A stretch of 64,000 bases of DNA from Diphasiastrum complanatum (taxonomy: Eukaryota > Streptophyta > Lycopodiopsida > Lycopodiales > Lycopodiaceae). A model generated the notes under the pieces. It had not been told where the DNA came from. It worked only from the letters and a program-made list of their open reading frames with translations, and made no database searches. Within the stretch, counting starts at the first letter, position 1, and every line of letters begins with the position of its first letter. Location of the stretch: the NCBI GenBank assembly GCA_029204225.1, contig CM055107.1:29415410-29479409 (forward strand), written 5' to 3'. A program made the position numbers and the translations under genes. Shown one piece after another: positions 24,268 to 36,141 of the stretch.

Positions 24268-27200
24268 ATTGTCAAAATCTACTTTCCCTTCTTATTTTAT
24301 AATAGTTGCACATCACACACAATAATGGATACCAAGATGAATCTTTACAAGTATACATTGTCATCATGTAATTGGTCAAGCTCATAGATGAAGCAAAAGG
24401 CTACACAAGGCTCTTGCATGCCAACTATGCAATGTTCAAGGTTTGAGCCTACATTAGTTTGTCTACATTGGACCACTCTATAAGTATTTTATAATTAAAC
24501 TTTTAACTAGTTCTAACTATAAATTTCACAATTATAGGTTTTATTCTACAGCATAACTACTTTCGATGAATGAGGCTTTTTTATAAGATATTTGGCTTGA
24601 AAATTTTTGTTGATCACTAACAACATAAAAGCCCCTATGTGAGGGGTGATGTCTTTAGAAATAAAAATCAACGTCACACCAAACATGAGCTCAAGCTTTG
24701 AGCTTTGAGATCAAAGATGTTAATCTTGTAAACAAATAATTAACTATAGATATAAATAAAAATTGTGTAGATCTATTAAAAATTAAATGTGAGCATAACT
24801 AGGTAATTAGATGTAAATAAATACTTGCATATAAATATGTAAATAAATACAAATGGCCATATTATGAGTATCACGAATGAGGAGGTGGAACTTGCCACAC
24901 TACAACTAGCCATCAAAATGTTTTTTAAAAAACTACTCATTGTAGAATGCCTACAAAAGAAACACAAACAAATACCCTAAACTTATTCTCACTAATGTTA
25001 AGGAAGATGTCCACTAGACTCAATGATTTTATGAAAAAAGTTGGGAGCAAACACATAAGCTAGTAAAACCAAAGTCCAACATCTTAGAAAATCTCTCCCT
25101 ATTTCTTTGGGTACCCTTAGATTGGAAGCTCACATGCTTGAAAAACGTGGTTAGAGTATATATTAAGAAAGTGATGATTGAAACATAAACTTTGGTTTTA
25201 TAAAGTCACATAATTATGTTGATAACACTCTAACATTGAAATATTTACTTTTTTTGTTTTTTGCAGCTTTGATGCCATGCTCAATAGGACAAACGGCTCA
25301 TTTCTAATTAGCAACATAATTGAAAAAAGTTTAAAATCTAAAAGTGTAATGCAACATACATTGTCTCTTTTGGACCCAAGAATAAATATATAAGCTTTTT
25401 AATGATTTGACATTATGTAGAATGAGTCCGAAAAATATTATTATTTCAAGCAAATTAGTTTACTAAAATTTTGAAAAAACAAATCCATAAAGGCATGAAT
25501 CTATTTCAAAATAGGTTAGATAAATAATAGTCATAGCCAGAAGACTCAGGCTCTTTTTCTTGCAAAAACAAATCGATATTTCTTCATATTTTCTTTGGTC
25601 TAATTTATGGTCATGTGCCAACTTATATCGCTAATGGTCAACATATGTGTGTTATTACATTAAATTTCTAATGACACTAAACATCATTGAATTGGTGATT
25701 GTCATTATGAGCAATTTACATGATTAAAGACTCACTAAGCTAGCAAAACTTTACCCCCAAAAAGCCGATCCTCCATTTATGCTACATATGAATCCAAATT
25801 TACCACTAAATATAAATGCATGACATGTTCTTGATTAGTGAGTGCTACAATTAATGTAATATTAAGACTTGGATACCAGAAAATAGAGTAAAACAAAGAG
25901 AAGTTCAAATGCTAATTCACCGAGCATAATGCTTCATTAGCAATTTGTGGGCAAGCTTGAAGCTAGAACTAATCATAATTGTAAAGAGGTATTGAGGTCC
26001 ACCATCATGTTGAGAAAAAAATTGCATACAAGAGTGTGCACTTGTGTGCTAAAAGTACAATAAACAATACATAGCATGGTCAAAGCAAGCAATATGAAAC
26101 ATAGTTTTTATGTATCTTTTTTGTAGTCCTCCAAAGCTCTTCTATAGAGAAATTCATTTTCATTGGAGAGATGTAGAACAATACAAGTAATTTATAAGAG
26201 AAATGGTCACTAAAAGCAAAACGTTTGTGCCCACTCCCTAGTGATAAGGATAGGGAATGCAACTAGCATGCTAAAGCATACAAGAAATTAATTTTCCCAA
26301 AACCAACAAGTTCATGAAAGACTCAAGGTTTAAGCTAACTTGGAGCAATTGAAGCAAGTATTGAACAAGAGTGTTTAGTCTTACATTAACAACAAGCAAT
26401 ACAATTAAGTAAAGTCCATGTCTACACACAATGCTTTCTTATCACTAACAAGCCATGCCTAAGCATTAGAACAAATTTTTGAACATTCTCAAGCTAGGCA
26501 ATGTAAGAAGTTTCATCATAATTACTTGCAAAGAAATTTGTGATGCATACTAATAGTTATGTTTGTAGTATCTAGGAGAGAGATTCGATGAAATAGACAT
26601 GTCCGCGAAGATGTGATGTGGACTACCCACACCTAGACAAAAGGAAGATTTGATAGGTTTTAAAATAGAAAAGTTGATTAAGCTAATTCATGACATGCAT
26701 ACTAAACCTAGGATATCAACATACTTTGCAAGAAATGGAACTAGCAAATGATGTTAACCAATTAGGCCATTGCTACGAGTTGAAAGACACTTTAGGATCA
26801 TCTTTTGTTGTGGTTTCAGCTCCATATTCCTCTTGTTGTACCCTTTTCTATGTAATAACACAGAAAGGACATCCTTACTATTTAACTTTGCTAACTTCAA
26901 ATTCAATCTTAAAATTTCTTTGTCCATCTATAATATCCTTACATGGATAACAAGTGTACATCTCGACTTTTAATCCAACAAAGAAGTGATTACAAATATG
27001 CAAGCAATTGATGACAACAATGTTATTGAAGTAAATGACATTTGTTTTCCAAGTTCAAAACTTTTCTCATATTCTAAGTAGCTAAAATGAAAATGTGTAT
27101 GAATATATAATGTTTAAAAAAGAGCTCTACTGAGCTTAGATTTGATAGACATGTCACACATTAATGATAAAAAAAAATTATATGCTTAATATGGAAACTT

Positions 27201-27480
27201 ACTACTTTCAAAACCATTAATATTGTTCTTTCAAAATTTGCATTGACCTTGAAATGCTTCAACAACATCTATAGTTTTCTTGCCGCACAACTTAATATCA
27301 ATCCAAGTCTAAAGCTTATATAACATTAATATGAACCTTGATCATGCTCTTACTATTTTAGCATGACTATAAATCACAAGAGGTAATCTAACAACACTAT
27401 TTACAAAGTTTGGTACAAACTATGAGAAATTATAGTCTGAATTTTTTTGAGATGCTAATAACAATGAGACAATGAAATAA

Positions 27481-27513
<33 letters not shown>

Positions 27514-27849
27514 AACCTAGTTTAATTGCATGAAAAAATAAATAATTTTGCAAACAAAAATGAATTTAAAATCGAATGAATCAAAATAAATGAACATGGC
27601 TAAAAATAAGTTGTAAAGAAATGAATGAGAGCAAAGATGCAAAGTTAAATAGCTAAAAGCTAGGGAGAATTCACAGAGTTAATGGTAGTCACTCAAGAAT
27701 TTCATATTATCTACACATGTTTACAAAAACTCCATATATTCAAGCTAAAAGATTGGATAGAAGAAAACTTAAAACTGATGTGAACTTCAAGCTTTGATAC
27801 CTTTTAGTTTGTAGGGTTAAGTAATAAAGCTATATAATCGATTTTGGAT
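24268..27849. other. AT-rich interval without recognisable genes
   Basis: Read on both strands without finding a domain. It contains a (CA)14 microsatellite at 27482-27509 and a minus-strand GGTATCAAAGC primer-like word near 27795. It is probably old transposon DNA. Confidence 0.4.
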
Positions 27850-28330
27850 TAGCGTTTGGCAATAATGCAAGTGTTTGATTTGTAAGGAGTGCACACACAA
27901 AAGACATCTAAGAATATTTCAAGGAACTTCTGAAAATGATCCTTAAATGCATAATTCATAACACTTTGGAAGGTGTTTGGTGCATTGCACAACCCAAATA
28001 ACATTACATTGTAAGCATAGGTATCCCATTAAGTGGCAAAAGCCATTTTAGATTCATCTTCTAGGGAAATCTATACCTAAAACTTTCATGTATGTGAATG
28101 ATAGGAGAAAGTAATCCTTATGGGTCACTACATTGAGTTTCTTAAAATCAATGCAAATTTGCAATTTGCCACTCTTCTTAGGCACAATCATGATCTATAA
28201 TACCCAAGAAGTGTGTTCGATAAACTATGCATCAAATAAATTTTTCAATTCCTCTTGCATGAGCTAGGCATAATGTGGATTGGATTGGTATGATCTACTA
28301 GCTACACATTTAGCTTTTTGAGTAACTGAG
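27850..28330 (-). pseudogene. Ty3/gypsy reverse transcriptase remnant
   Basis: The minus strand shows two standard RT blocks across several frames: ICIDFKKLNVVTHKDYF (compare CVDYRALNKVTIKDRYP) and, downstream, GLCNAP with FKDHFQKFLEIFLDVF (compare GLCNAPATFQ and F..F..V..DDI). Both aspartates of the YxDD box are not in place. No gag or integrase is attached. Confidence 0.7.
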
Positions 28331-28529
28331 ATGGCACACACTGATACTTTGATTGATATGTCCCTTAGTTCTTTGTGATTCCAAGTAAAACTGTTGGAGG
28401 GTTTGCGGATCCCAAGGAAACCCTAACCATAGAAAAGAAGATAAGAAGGGATTGATGAAGATCAGTCTGTTGGGTCGATCTTGGTGGATTTGTATTTCGA
28501 GACAATCGTGGGCTGGACCCATGTATTTT

Positions 28530-28888
28530 GTATTCCTAGGCCAGCATGCATTTTGTATCCTTCATCAGATTCAGATTGTTACTGAATAAGAGTATATCAT
28601 CTACATAGAGAGTGATGATGATGAAATAATTTGATACAGACTTGAAGTAGACATTCGAGTCTGCTGATTTTGGAACAAAACCATTCTCTATCAGAAATGT
28701 GTTGATCTTCTAGAACCAAGCTCTGGGTGACTGTTTCAGCCCATAGAGCGCCTTGTGGATTTTGAATACAAGGTGATGTTGCTTGCCATTAAGTTCGTAT
28801 CCCTCTAGCTGCGTCATGTAGATCTCCTCTTCGATGGTTCCATTGAGGAAAGAGTTCTGTACATCCATTTGGTGGACTTCGAGATGAG
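28530..28888 (-). pseudogene. copia reverse transcriptase fragment
   Basis: Minus-strand peptides in order: [35 protein letters not shown], and LYVDDILLFSNN with the catalytic YVDD. A stop after RAWF breaks it. The coding match starts abruptly at about 28888, where sequence of the opposite orientation begins. Confidence 0.85.
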
Positions 28889-28890
28889 TT

Positions 28891-29180
28891 CGGGTACTCG
28901 AACAAATCACGAATGTACAGACACTGCAATCCAACCACGAAAAAAGTTGTTTCGAGTAGAGATGTGAAGTTCGATGAGTCCACATTCCCTGGACTAAAAT
29001 GTGAAAAAGGCCATGAGATCTTCACACTACTACCAATTCAAGAGGGATATCGAGGACAAACATCAAATCAGAATGTTGAGCCACAGATTCCAGAGCAGCA
29101 GGAAGTAGAAGATCAGCTCCATGAGCAAGAAATATTCGAGCAGCGACAAAACGAACCTAGAAGGTCAACAAGATAAAGAA
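28891..29180 (+). pseudogene. copia integrase-RT linker fragment, opposite strand
   Basis: The plus-strand frame reads [20 protein letters not shown], then [10 protein letters not shown], an acidic/Gln-rich linker and RRSTR at the end. This is the segment between integrase and reverse transcriptase in copia polyproteins. It adjoins the minus-strand RT piece head to head. Confidence 0.8.
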
Positions 29181-29780
29181 GATGTGAAGTTTTTAGCACG
29201 TGTGAACTTCACCACGCACCTTACAGGATCTTACTGAGGTGTTGTGATTGCACAAGATTGATCAAAGAATAGATTACTTGAAAAATCTAAGGCAAGAGCA
29301 CAAATGGCAGACAACAAACTGAAAAACCTAATTTCTCACTATGAGGATTCAATGTCAGAAAAAAATTCTAAGTGCTCAGTATGAGAAAAATAGGCTGCTC
29401 TCAGGTAGAGAGAGAAAATATACACTAGAAATTTCAAGTAGAGAGAGAATGAGTCCAAAGTTCCAAAATCTCAATATTCACCATATGGCAAAAGATGCCA
29501 AGGTTTTCCTACATCAAAGTGGCTCGAGTTCCTATAGTGGAGTTGCATGGAATGTCCACCTAACTCAGTTAACTCAACTAACAGGGATCCACATGTGTAA
29601 CTGCATGCATGGATATTGCATGTACTGCATGTCAACTCTCAAAACCGCTTAGACATGTGTAGATCATAAAAACCACTTTGCATGTTGCATGCATTGATTT
29701 CATGTGGCTTGCATGCACACTGAATGACATTGCATGCTATCTAAACTTTTGCATGACATTCTACCTGACTCAAAATTGAC
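29181..29780. mobile_element. LTR-like sequence rich in TGCATG
   Basis: Follows the C-terminus of the old minus-strand copia element, where its 3' LTR is expected. It carries at least seven TGCATG(C) words between 29540 and 29760. LTR boundaries were not resolved. Confidence 0.4.
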
Positions 29781-30248
29781 CTATTCTAGAAGGTATGTGC
29801 TCAATTCACATACCTTTATGTAAAAAACATAGTTTACAATGGAAATATCATGGGTATGGCCCCAAAACTCAAGATAGGAAGATATTATTTTATAATCTTC
29901 ACACTCCTCCTTAAAATATATGTTCCTATCCAAGATAGACTTTGAAATTAGTCCAAGGCTAGACCTCATCTTGATAAAGACATTCTTGAGTAATGGCTTC
30001 GTGAGAAGATCTGGAACACAATTTGAAGATCCAACATGCTCCAATAAGATCTCTCTCCCAATGACTTTTTCTCTTATAAAATCATGAGCTACCTCGATGT
30101 GTTTGCTCCTTGCATGGAACACAGGATTGTTTGCAAGATCCTAAGCTGAGATGTTATCATTCTTGATAATTGGAAGATCTTCATCCTTTGATCCATAAAA
30201 CCTCCTTTGTTGTGGTTGTAAGAGATTTGTATTCAGCTTCATAGGATG
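29781..30248 (-). pseudogene. C-terminal RNase H of the old copia element
   Basis: On minus it reads SYEAEYKSLTTTTKEVLWIKG, a stop, then FHARSKHIEVAHDFIREKV and LLTKPL, the classic copia RNase H end. It continues the frame that ends at 34652 on the other side of the young insertion, so both are one element. Confidence 0.9.
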
Positions 30249-30253
30249 ATAAG
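30249..30253. repeat. target-site duplication, left copy
   Basis: ATAAG directly before the 5' LTR, identical to 34647-34651. Confidence 0.95.
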
Positions 30254-30954
30254 TGTGAAGAATTGCCAAAAATTGGCAAATCTAGCTTGATCAAAAACCA
30301 TGTAGAATAGTGTAAATTGTGTACACAAGTGGGTCCCGCACATGTGAGGCCATGATGCCACATGGGAAACCCATCCTAATGTAGGTTAGGTCAAGTCAAG
30401 AGAGTTGGTCATGTCTATTTGGTGGTCATCCCTACTTTATAGGACCTACACCTAAGTTTAAGGTGAAAATTTGACCAACTAGCTACCTACCAAGCATAAC
30501 TCTAGGAAATAGACTAGGGTTTCATTTTAGGTCAAGGAGAGTGAGTTAAATTCCTTATTACATGCTGGAAATCCACCTAACTTCAAGAAGGAAGTCGAAT
30601 TTGCTATGTATTCCCTCTCTCCATAGTGAGAAGAAAGAAAATTTTTGGAGCTCATTGGCAATCTCAAGCTAGGTCACTATGTACATTGAGTTTTTGTGAT
30701 CCAAATGAAACCAAATCAATTTCTACTTGTTTCTCAGGTTGAAGGCCGTACTACAGCTTGTAGTACACACGTGTGGGCTCGGATTTCAATGTTTATCAAT
30801 GCTTTTGATTGTTAATGCTTGTTGTTTGTCAAATTGCCAATCTAGATCAACTTTTTTGTGTCTAATTTTTTGATAGATTGTTAAGCAAGCATCCAATCAC
30901 TCTTGTGGATCTTTTGTAGATCCATTTATGGTCCTAAAGTACAGTACTTTCACA
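30254..30954 (+). repeat. 5' LTR of the young element
   Basis: 701 bp, TGTGAAGAATTG to CTTTCACA. It contains the inverted repeat TTGCCAAAAATTGGCAA at its start and GTACTACAGCTTGTAGTAC near 30750. Confidence 0.97.
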
Positions 30955-30967
30955 TGGTATCAGATCC
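30955..30967 (+). promoter_or_regulatory. primer-binding site of the young element
   Basis: TGGTATCAGATCC starts right after the LTR. The usual copia form is TGGTATCAGAGC, so it has one variant base near its end. Confidence 0.9.
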
Positions 30968-31579
30968 AAGTACAAGAGCATAAGCCATTGATCTAATGCA
31001 AATCCATTTTTAGCAAGTTTTGGTGCTAAAAGCTAGTATTGAGAGGGCAAGCTAGAATCTTGATTTTGGTGAGGAGATTTGATCCCAAACTTGGTAGGGG
31101 TCCAAATCCGTACTTTCCACATGTGTGGGCACCTCTGAACCTGCATTTAATGCATGGTATTCATTTGATCCAAAAAAATTCAATTTGTGAGCTATTGGTG
31201 TAATTTTTGGTGGACGTCCTAGAATAATCTACCAAGATCATTTGCCATTGATTAGATTTGAATTTGTTTCATGAAATCTAATTAATCTAGGCTGAGTTCA
31301 AGTCCTATTAAGGTTAAAATCAGGTCTTGAAAGTACACCAAGAAGGAAGAAAGAGATTAAGTCATTTTTTTTGTCCAAAAATAGCCAAAATTGGCGATTG
31401 TTAGTAGATTTCACTTCATCTTATCTTCATTCCAGCTTTGTGAGGGAGTGATAGAACTGTGATTATAAGTCCATTTGTCGGAATAGAAATCAAATTTGAG
31501 TGAAACACTGCAAGTGTGAGACCTTTGTGAGTTTCAAGTCAATCAAATCTATTTCTTGTTTGTAGAAGTCACTAGTAAG

Positions 31580-33121
31580 ATGGGATCTACTGGAGCATAC
31601 CTTCTAGAAGCTAGTGAGAGGTTGAATTCTACAAATTATGCTATTTGGAAGGTTAGAATGGAGTCACTCTTAGTTCCCCAAGACCTTTATGAGTTCTTGA
31701 TTGAAGATGAAGATGAACCTCTAGGTGCACAGGAGTTAGCTAGATACAAGAAGAGATCTAGGCTTGCACTTCATTGTGTGAAGATGAATGTGAGCAATGA
31801 TTTGTTGAGAGAAGTATCAGCTTGTACTAATGCTAAAGAGGCTTGGGAGTCTTTAAAATCAATCTATGAGTCTAGCAACACTTCTAGAGTTCTTATGCTT
31901 AGAAATCAAATTTTGCAAAGCATGAGGAGAAGTGAGGAGAGTGCACAGGATTATGTTCTCAGAATCAAGTCTCTAAATAGGGAGTTGGCTTCCATTGGAG
32001 AGAAGATTCATGATGGAGAGCTTGTACAAATTGTCCTTAATGGTCTAGGAGATGACTTTGCAAATTTGGTCCAAAGTTTTGCCATCCAAGACACTTTGCC
32101 AACTATAGAAAAACTTCACAGTGTATTAGTGGCTGAAGAGTGTAGGATGCTCCATGCAAAATCTAGGATGAGTTCCTTGTATTTGCAGGATGGTGATGAG
32201 AAAGCCAATTTCTCATTCAAGGGCAAAAAGAAGACCAATGGAAAGAAGAAGCATCCAAAGGAGGCCAAAGAAGAGGATGATGCATCAAGCTCAAAGGACA
32301 AGTCAAAGAAAAAATGCTTCTTTTGTGGAAAGAAGGGGCATTATGCATCTGAATGCTACAAGAGGCTAAGAGCACAAGTGGAGGAGGACAAACAAGGAAA
32401 CCTTGCAAATGAGGAGGAGGAGGATGAAGTAGATGTATTCTTGATGGCATCTACATCCTCACCAACAAGCAATAACAATTCAAGAGACAATTGGTGGATT
32501 GACAGTGGGGCTAGCTCCCACATGTCTTGTGAAAAGGACTTTTTCTCAACCTTACACTCTTTCAATGATGCTAAAAAGTTTGTCTTTACTGCAAATGATG
32601 AAGAGTGTAGGATAGATGGTGTTGGCACCATCTCTTTGTGTCTAGAATCCTCAAAATGCATGGATCTAGAAAATGTCCTTTATGTACCATCAATCACCAA
32701 GAATATGCTTAGTGTTGGTCTACTCTTAGAAAGTGGTTTGGATGTCCACTTTAAGCATGGTGTTTGCTTCATCTTGAAGAATGATGTTTGCATTGCAAAG
32801 GGATTTAAACATGGAAGATTGTTTAAGTTGGAAGCTAGTGTTGCTTTTAAAAGAATGAGCTTGGCAAAGGAGGAGATCACTCAAGAGGAGATCTTGGCAA
32901 AGTGTGATCTTGCTTGCATTGAGGAGGAGCATCAAAAGGAGGAAGATCTTGAGGATCAGCCTCAAAGCATGAGAGTTCCAAGGGAGTCCTTAATGACAAT
33001 GTCCAAGTCATCAAATTGCATGCAAATTGTCCATTCAAGTGTGCATCTTGCAAGGGTGGTGAGCATTGGAGAGTCTACTATCTTTGATACTTTTTGGAAA
33101 GTTTTAGTAGACATGAGGTGA
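31580..33121 (+). CDS. copia Gag-protease, intact frame
   Basis: The first ATG gives MGSTGAYLLEASERLNSTNY, a typical copia gag start, and the frame stays open for 513 codons. Domains: gag_pre/UBN2 region at about 15-160 (NYAIWKVRMESLL; AWESLKSIYESS; LRNQILQSMRR), a Lys-rich linker, a perfect CCHC zinc knuckle at about 245-258 (CFFCGKKGHYASEC), an acidic stretch, and the aspartic protease start at about 310 (WWIDSGASSHMS, catalytic Asp in DSG). A GAG-pre-integrase-like zone follows, but the integrase is deleted and the frame ends in unrelated sequence. Gag assembles particles around the RNA and the protease matures them. The open frame in a young insertion suggests recent selection. Confidence 0.93.
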   Translation: MGSTGAYLLEASERLNSTNYAIWKVRMESLLVPQDLYEFLIEDEDEPLGAQELARYKKRSRLALHCVKMNVSNDLLREVSACTNAKEAWESLKSIYESSNTSRVLMLRNQILQSMRRSEESAQDYVLRIKSLNRELASIGEKIHDGELVQIVLNGLGDDFANLVQSFAIQDTLPTIEKLHSVLVAEECRMLHAKSRMSSLYLQDGDEKANFSFKGKKKTNGKKKHPKEAKEEDDASSSKDKSKKKCFFCGKKGHYASECYKRLRAQVEEDKQGNLANEEEEDEVDVFLMASTSSPTSNNNSRDNWWIDSGASSHMSCEKDFFSTLHSFNDAKKFVFTANDEECRIDGVGTISLCLESSKCMDLENVLYVPSITKNMLSVGLLLESGLDVHFKHGVCFILKNDVCIAKGFKHGRLFKLEASVAFKRMSLAKEEITQEEILAKCDLACIEEEHQKEEDLEDQPQSMRVPRESLMTMSKSSNCMQIVHSSVHLARVVSIGESTIFDTFWKVLVDMR

Positions 33122-33735
33122 CTTGTTTCTTACCTTTAAGATTCATGGTGTTTATTACTTTGTATGACAAGACAATGAAATGGGATGCTTTGAAATCTAC
33201 ATTTGTTGTTGATAAAGCAATTTCATTGGATAACTATGTTTGTAATAGCTTGAATAGAGTCATAAAAGATGAAACATCATTTGCTTTGGAAATCTTTGTG
33301 TCCACATGCTTTGTGCATGATCATTCCAATGTAAGGACCAAAGATTATCCTATTTCAATGATAGGAATAATGGTAGTGTTTTGCTCTTCAAGTAGAGATT
33401 GTAGAATCTACTTGTTTTCAGCCAAAGAATTTGTCAATGGTGGAAATGTGATCTTTCAAGAGTGGAAGATTTGTAAACTTGAAGAAGCACCTTTGGATCA
33501 ACACCTTATTCAATTCATTGATGTTTTGGAGTCAAGTCAAGTGGAGGATCAAGCTCAATACCCGAGGACTCCAAGAAGAATCTTGAGTATCAAGATGGAG
33601 CCATCAAGGCTCAATCATATGGATCAAGCAAGGCAAGTTGTCTTTGGCAACATTATTTATGCACTTAATATTTTAATTGATGTATCTTCAAGTGCACAAA
33701 ATGCCTTGGAATCCATGGCTTGGCATGATGTTTAG
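33094..33735 (+). pseudogene. remnant of integrase C-terminal and linker region
   Basis: A second frame overlaps the gag-protease end. It carries faint matches to the tail between integrase and RT (HDHSNVRTKDYP; SAKEFVNGGNVIFQEW; PRTPRRILS). It starts where a large internal deletion has joined distant parts. Unlikely to be a functional protein. Confidence 0.55.
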
Positions 33736-33936
33736 TTTTGAAGTGTGCTACATGTATATAGACACATTTATGGAACATCTTGTAAGGGATCCTCTAAGAG
33801 GTGGTGAAAGATCCTTCATGGACATCATTCTCTATTGGAGTCTCAAAAGTTCCTTCTTTGTAGCTGGATTTTTTAGACACTTCTAAAAGCTTTCATTGAT
33901 CTATCAAGAGAGTTGTAAATAGATCAAGCTAAATTT

Positions 33937-33945
33937 GAGGAGGAG
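33937..33945 (+). promoter_or_regulatory. polypurine tract of the young element
   Basis: GAGGAGGAG directly before the 3' LTR, the plus-strand primer for reverse transcription. Confidence 0.9.
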
Positions 33946-34646
33946 TGTGAAGAATTGCCAAAAATTGGCAAATCTAGCTTGATCAAAAACCATGTAGAAT
34001 AGTGTAAATTGTGTACACAAGTGGGTCCCGCACATGTGAGGCCATGATGCCACATGGGAAACCCATCCTAATGTAGGTTAGGTCAAGTCAAGAGAGTTGG
34101 TCATGTCTATTTGGTGGTCATCCCTACTTTATAGGACCTATACCTAAGTTTAAGGTGAAAATTTGACCAACTAGCTACCTACCAAGCATAACTCTAGGAA
34201 ATAGACTAGGGTTTCATTTTAGGTCAAGGAGAGTGAGTTAACATCCTTATTACATGCTGGAAATCCACCTAACTTCAAGAAGGAAGTCGAATTTGCTATG
34301 TATTCCCTCTCTCCATAGTGAGAAGATAGAAAATTTTTGGAGCTCATTGGCAATCTCAAGCTAGGTCACTATGTACATTGAGTTTTTGTGATCCAAATGA
34401 AACCAAATCAATTTCTACTTGTTTCTCAGGTTGAAGGCCGTACTACAGCTTGTAGTACACACGTGTGGTCTCGGATTTCAATGTTTATCAATGCTTTTGA
34501 TTGTTAATGCTTGTTGTTTGTCAAATTGCCAATCTAGATCAACTTTTTTGTGTCTAGTTTTTTGATAGATTGTTAAGCAAGCATCCAATCACTCTTGTGG
34601 ATCTTTTGTAGATCCATTTATGGTCCTAAAGTACAGTACTTTCACA
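33946..34646 (+). repeat. 3' LTR of the young element
   Basis: 701 bp, same termini as the 5' copy, about six substitutions apart. Confidence 0.97.
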
Positions 34647-34651
34647 ATAAG
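34647..34651. repeat. target-site duplication, right copy
   Basis: ATAAG directly after the 3' LTR. Confidence 0.95.
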
Positions 34652-36141
34652 GATATGGTTGCTTGCTTATTTGATAGCCAAGGAACTAGATTTACTTTTA
34701 GAAAAATTGTGTAAGAACTTGTGGATTTCCTATTCAACCTGTCTCCTACAAAATCTGAATTTGAAAAAGCAATCAACGTCAGAACTTCTCCTTTGTATAA
34801 TAATCCATAATCCAAGGTAGAAGATATATACCTGAAGATTCTTTCCACTGATACATCTTTGGATCCTGCATGTGTTGACTTAGCTTATGCACACTAAAGC
34901 TTAGATCAGGCCTAGTCACTGTTAACCATATAAGTGAGCCAATAAGACTCCTATAAAGAGTGATGTCCACAAAAGATTTTTCATCATCTTTCATAGGAAC
35001 TTTTACAATGTGTTCCATTGGTGTATCTATGTCTTTACGGTTTTCCATTTGGAATTTCTTGACCATGGAAAGTGCATATCTACTTTGACTAATGAAGGCA
35101 TGACCTTTCCAAAAGTCAATCTCAAGGCCTAAAATATAGTGAAGAACTCCTAAGTCCTGCATCTTAAATTCACTACCAAGTGCATGCTTAGTTTCTTCAA
35201 CTAGCTTCTCATTATTTCCACAAATAATGATATCATCTATATAGATGAGAAGAATAATCACTAGTTATCTACAAACTTAATATACAAAGAGGGGTCATAT
35301 TCACTAAGACAAAATCCGAGTGATATGAGATAGGAGTTGAGCCTTGTATACCAAGACCTTGGTGCTTGTTTCAGTCCATAGAGACTTTTGAACAAAAGAC
35401 AAACTTTTGATTCTTCACCTTCTTTCACAAAACCAGGAGGTTGCTCCATGTAAATCTTCTCCTCAAGGTAACCATTGAGAAAGGCATTAGAAACATCAAG
35501 CTGAAACATTCTCCAATTGTGAAAACATGCAAGAGATATGAGTATTCTGATTGTTACCATTTTTGCAATTGGTGCAAAGGTGTCTTCATAGTCAAGGCCT
35601 TTCATTTGTGAGTAGCCTTTAGCACAAAGTCTTGCTTTATATTTGTTGATAGATCCATCAGTTATAATACTTGATTCTGAAAACCCACTTACATCCAATC
35701 ACATGCATGTTGTTTGGTGGCCCCACAAGCTCCCATGTGTTGTTTGACATCAAGGCTTCAAACTCTTGGGTCATTGCTTCAACCCACTTCTCGAATTGAA
35801 GTGCTTCTTGGATATCCTTAGGCTCTTCATCTGATATGAAAAGTGCATGATAGGAAGTTTCACCTTCCACATGCCTTCCTTCAACATCATATAGAGGGAA
35901 GATATACTTTCTATGCTTTTTTAGTAGATGCATATCCTACAAAAATTTCTTTAACAGCACTAGGATCTTCCTTCTTCCTAGTCTCTAAAGGTACATGCAC
36001 AAAGCATACATAGCCAAAGTTCCTAAGATGATCTACCTTAGGCTTTTTCTTATACAACATCTCAAATGGTGTTTTTCCTCCTATTGCAAGATTAGGAAGC
36101 AATACATTGACTAACACAAACCACATCCACCACTGTGACAA
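34652..36141 (-). pseudogene. old copia element: integrase tail, reverse transcriptase, RNase H start
   Basis: Read from right to left on minus. Integrase tail at 35911-36141 (GGKTPFEMLYKKKP; LRNFGYVCFVHVP). Linker at 35658-35933. RT at 35261-35698 (YKARLCAKGYSQ; FQLDVSNAFLNGYLEEKIYM; LYGLKQAPRSWY), then after a frameshift 34779-35261 with LIYIDDIIICGNN carrying the catalytic YIDD variant. RNase H start at 34652-34848 (WLSNKQATISL). Frameshifts separate the blocks. The rest of RNase H is at 29781-30248, displaced by the young insertion. Gag, protease and most of integrase are missing to the right, where a different sequence begins near 36.13 kb. Confidence 0.93.

Larger units (their letters stand above)
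30254..34646 (+). mobile_element. young non-autonomous copia-type element with gag-protease only
   Basis: A complete 4393-bp insertion: 701-bp LTRs at both ends, a primer site, one open gag-protease gene, a polypurine tract and 5-bp target duplications. By my count the LTRs differ at six positions with no indels (about 0.9%). Reverse transcriptase, RNase H and the integrase core are missing, so movement needs enzymes from another element. It resembles the gag-retaining non-autonomous class (TR-GAG), with a protease kept as well. It is inserted in the RNase H of an older copia element on the opposite strand. Confidence 0.95.

Noticed and set aside
32116-32965. Minus-strand ORFs opposite the young element's gag
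   Set aside because: They are antisense shadows of the intact gag-protease frame.
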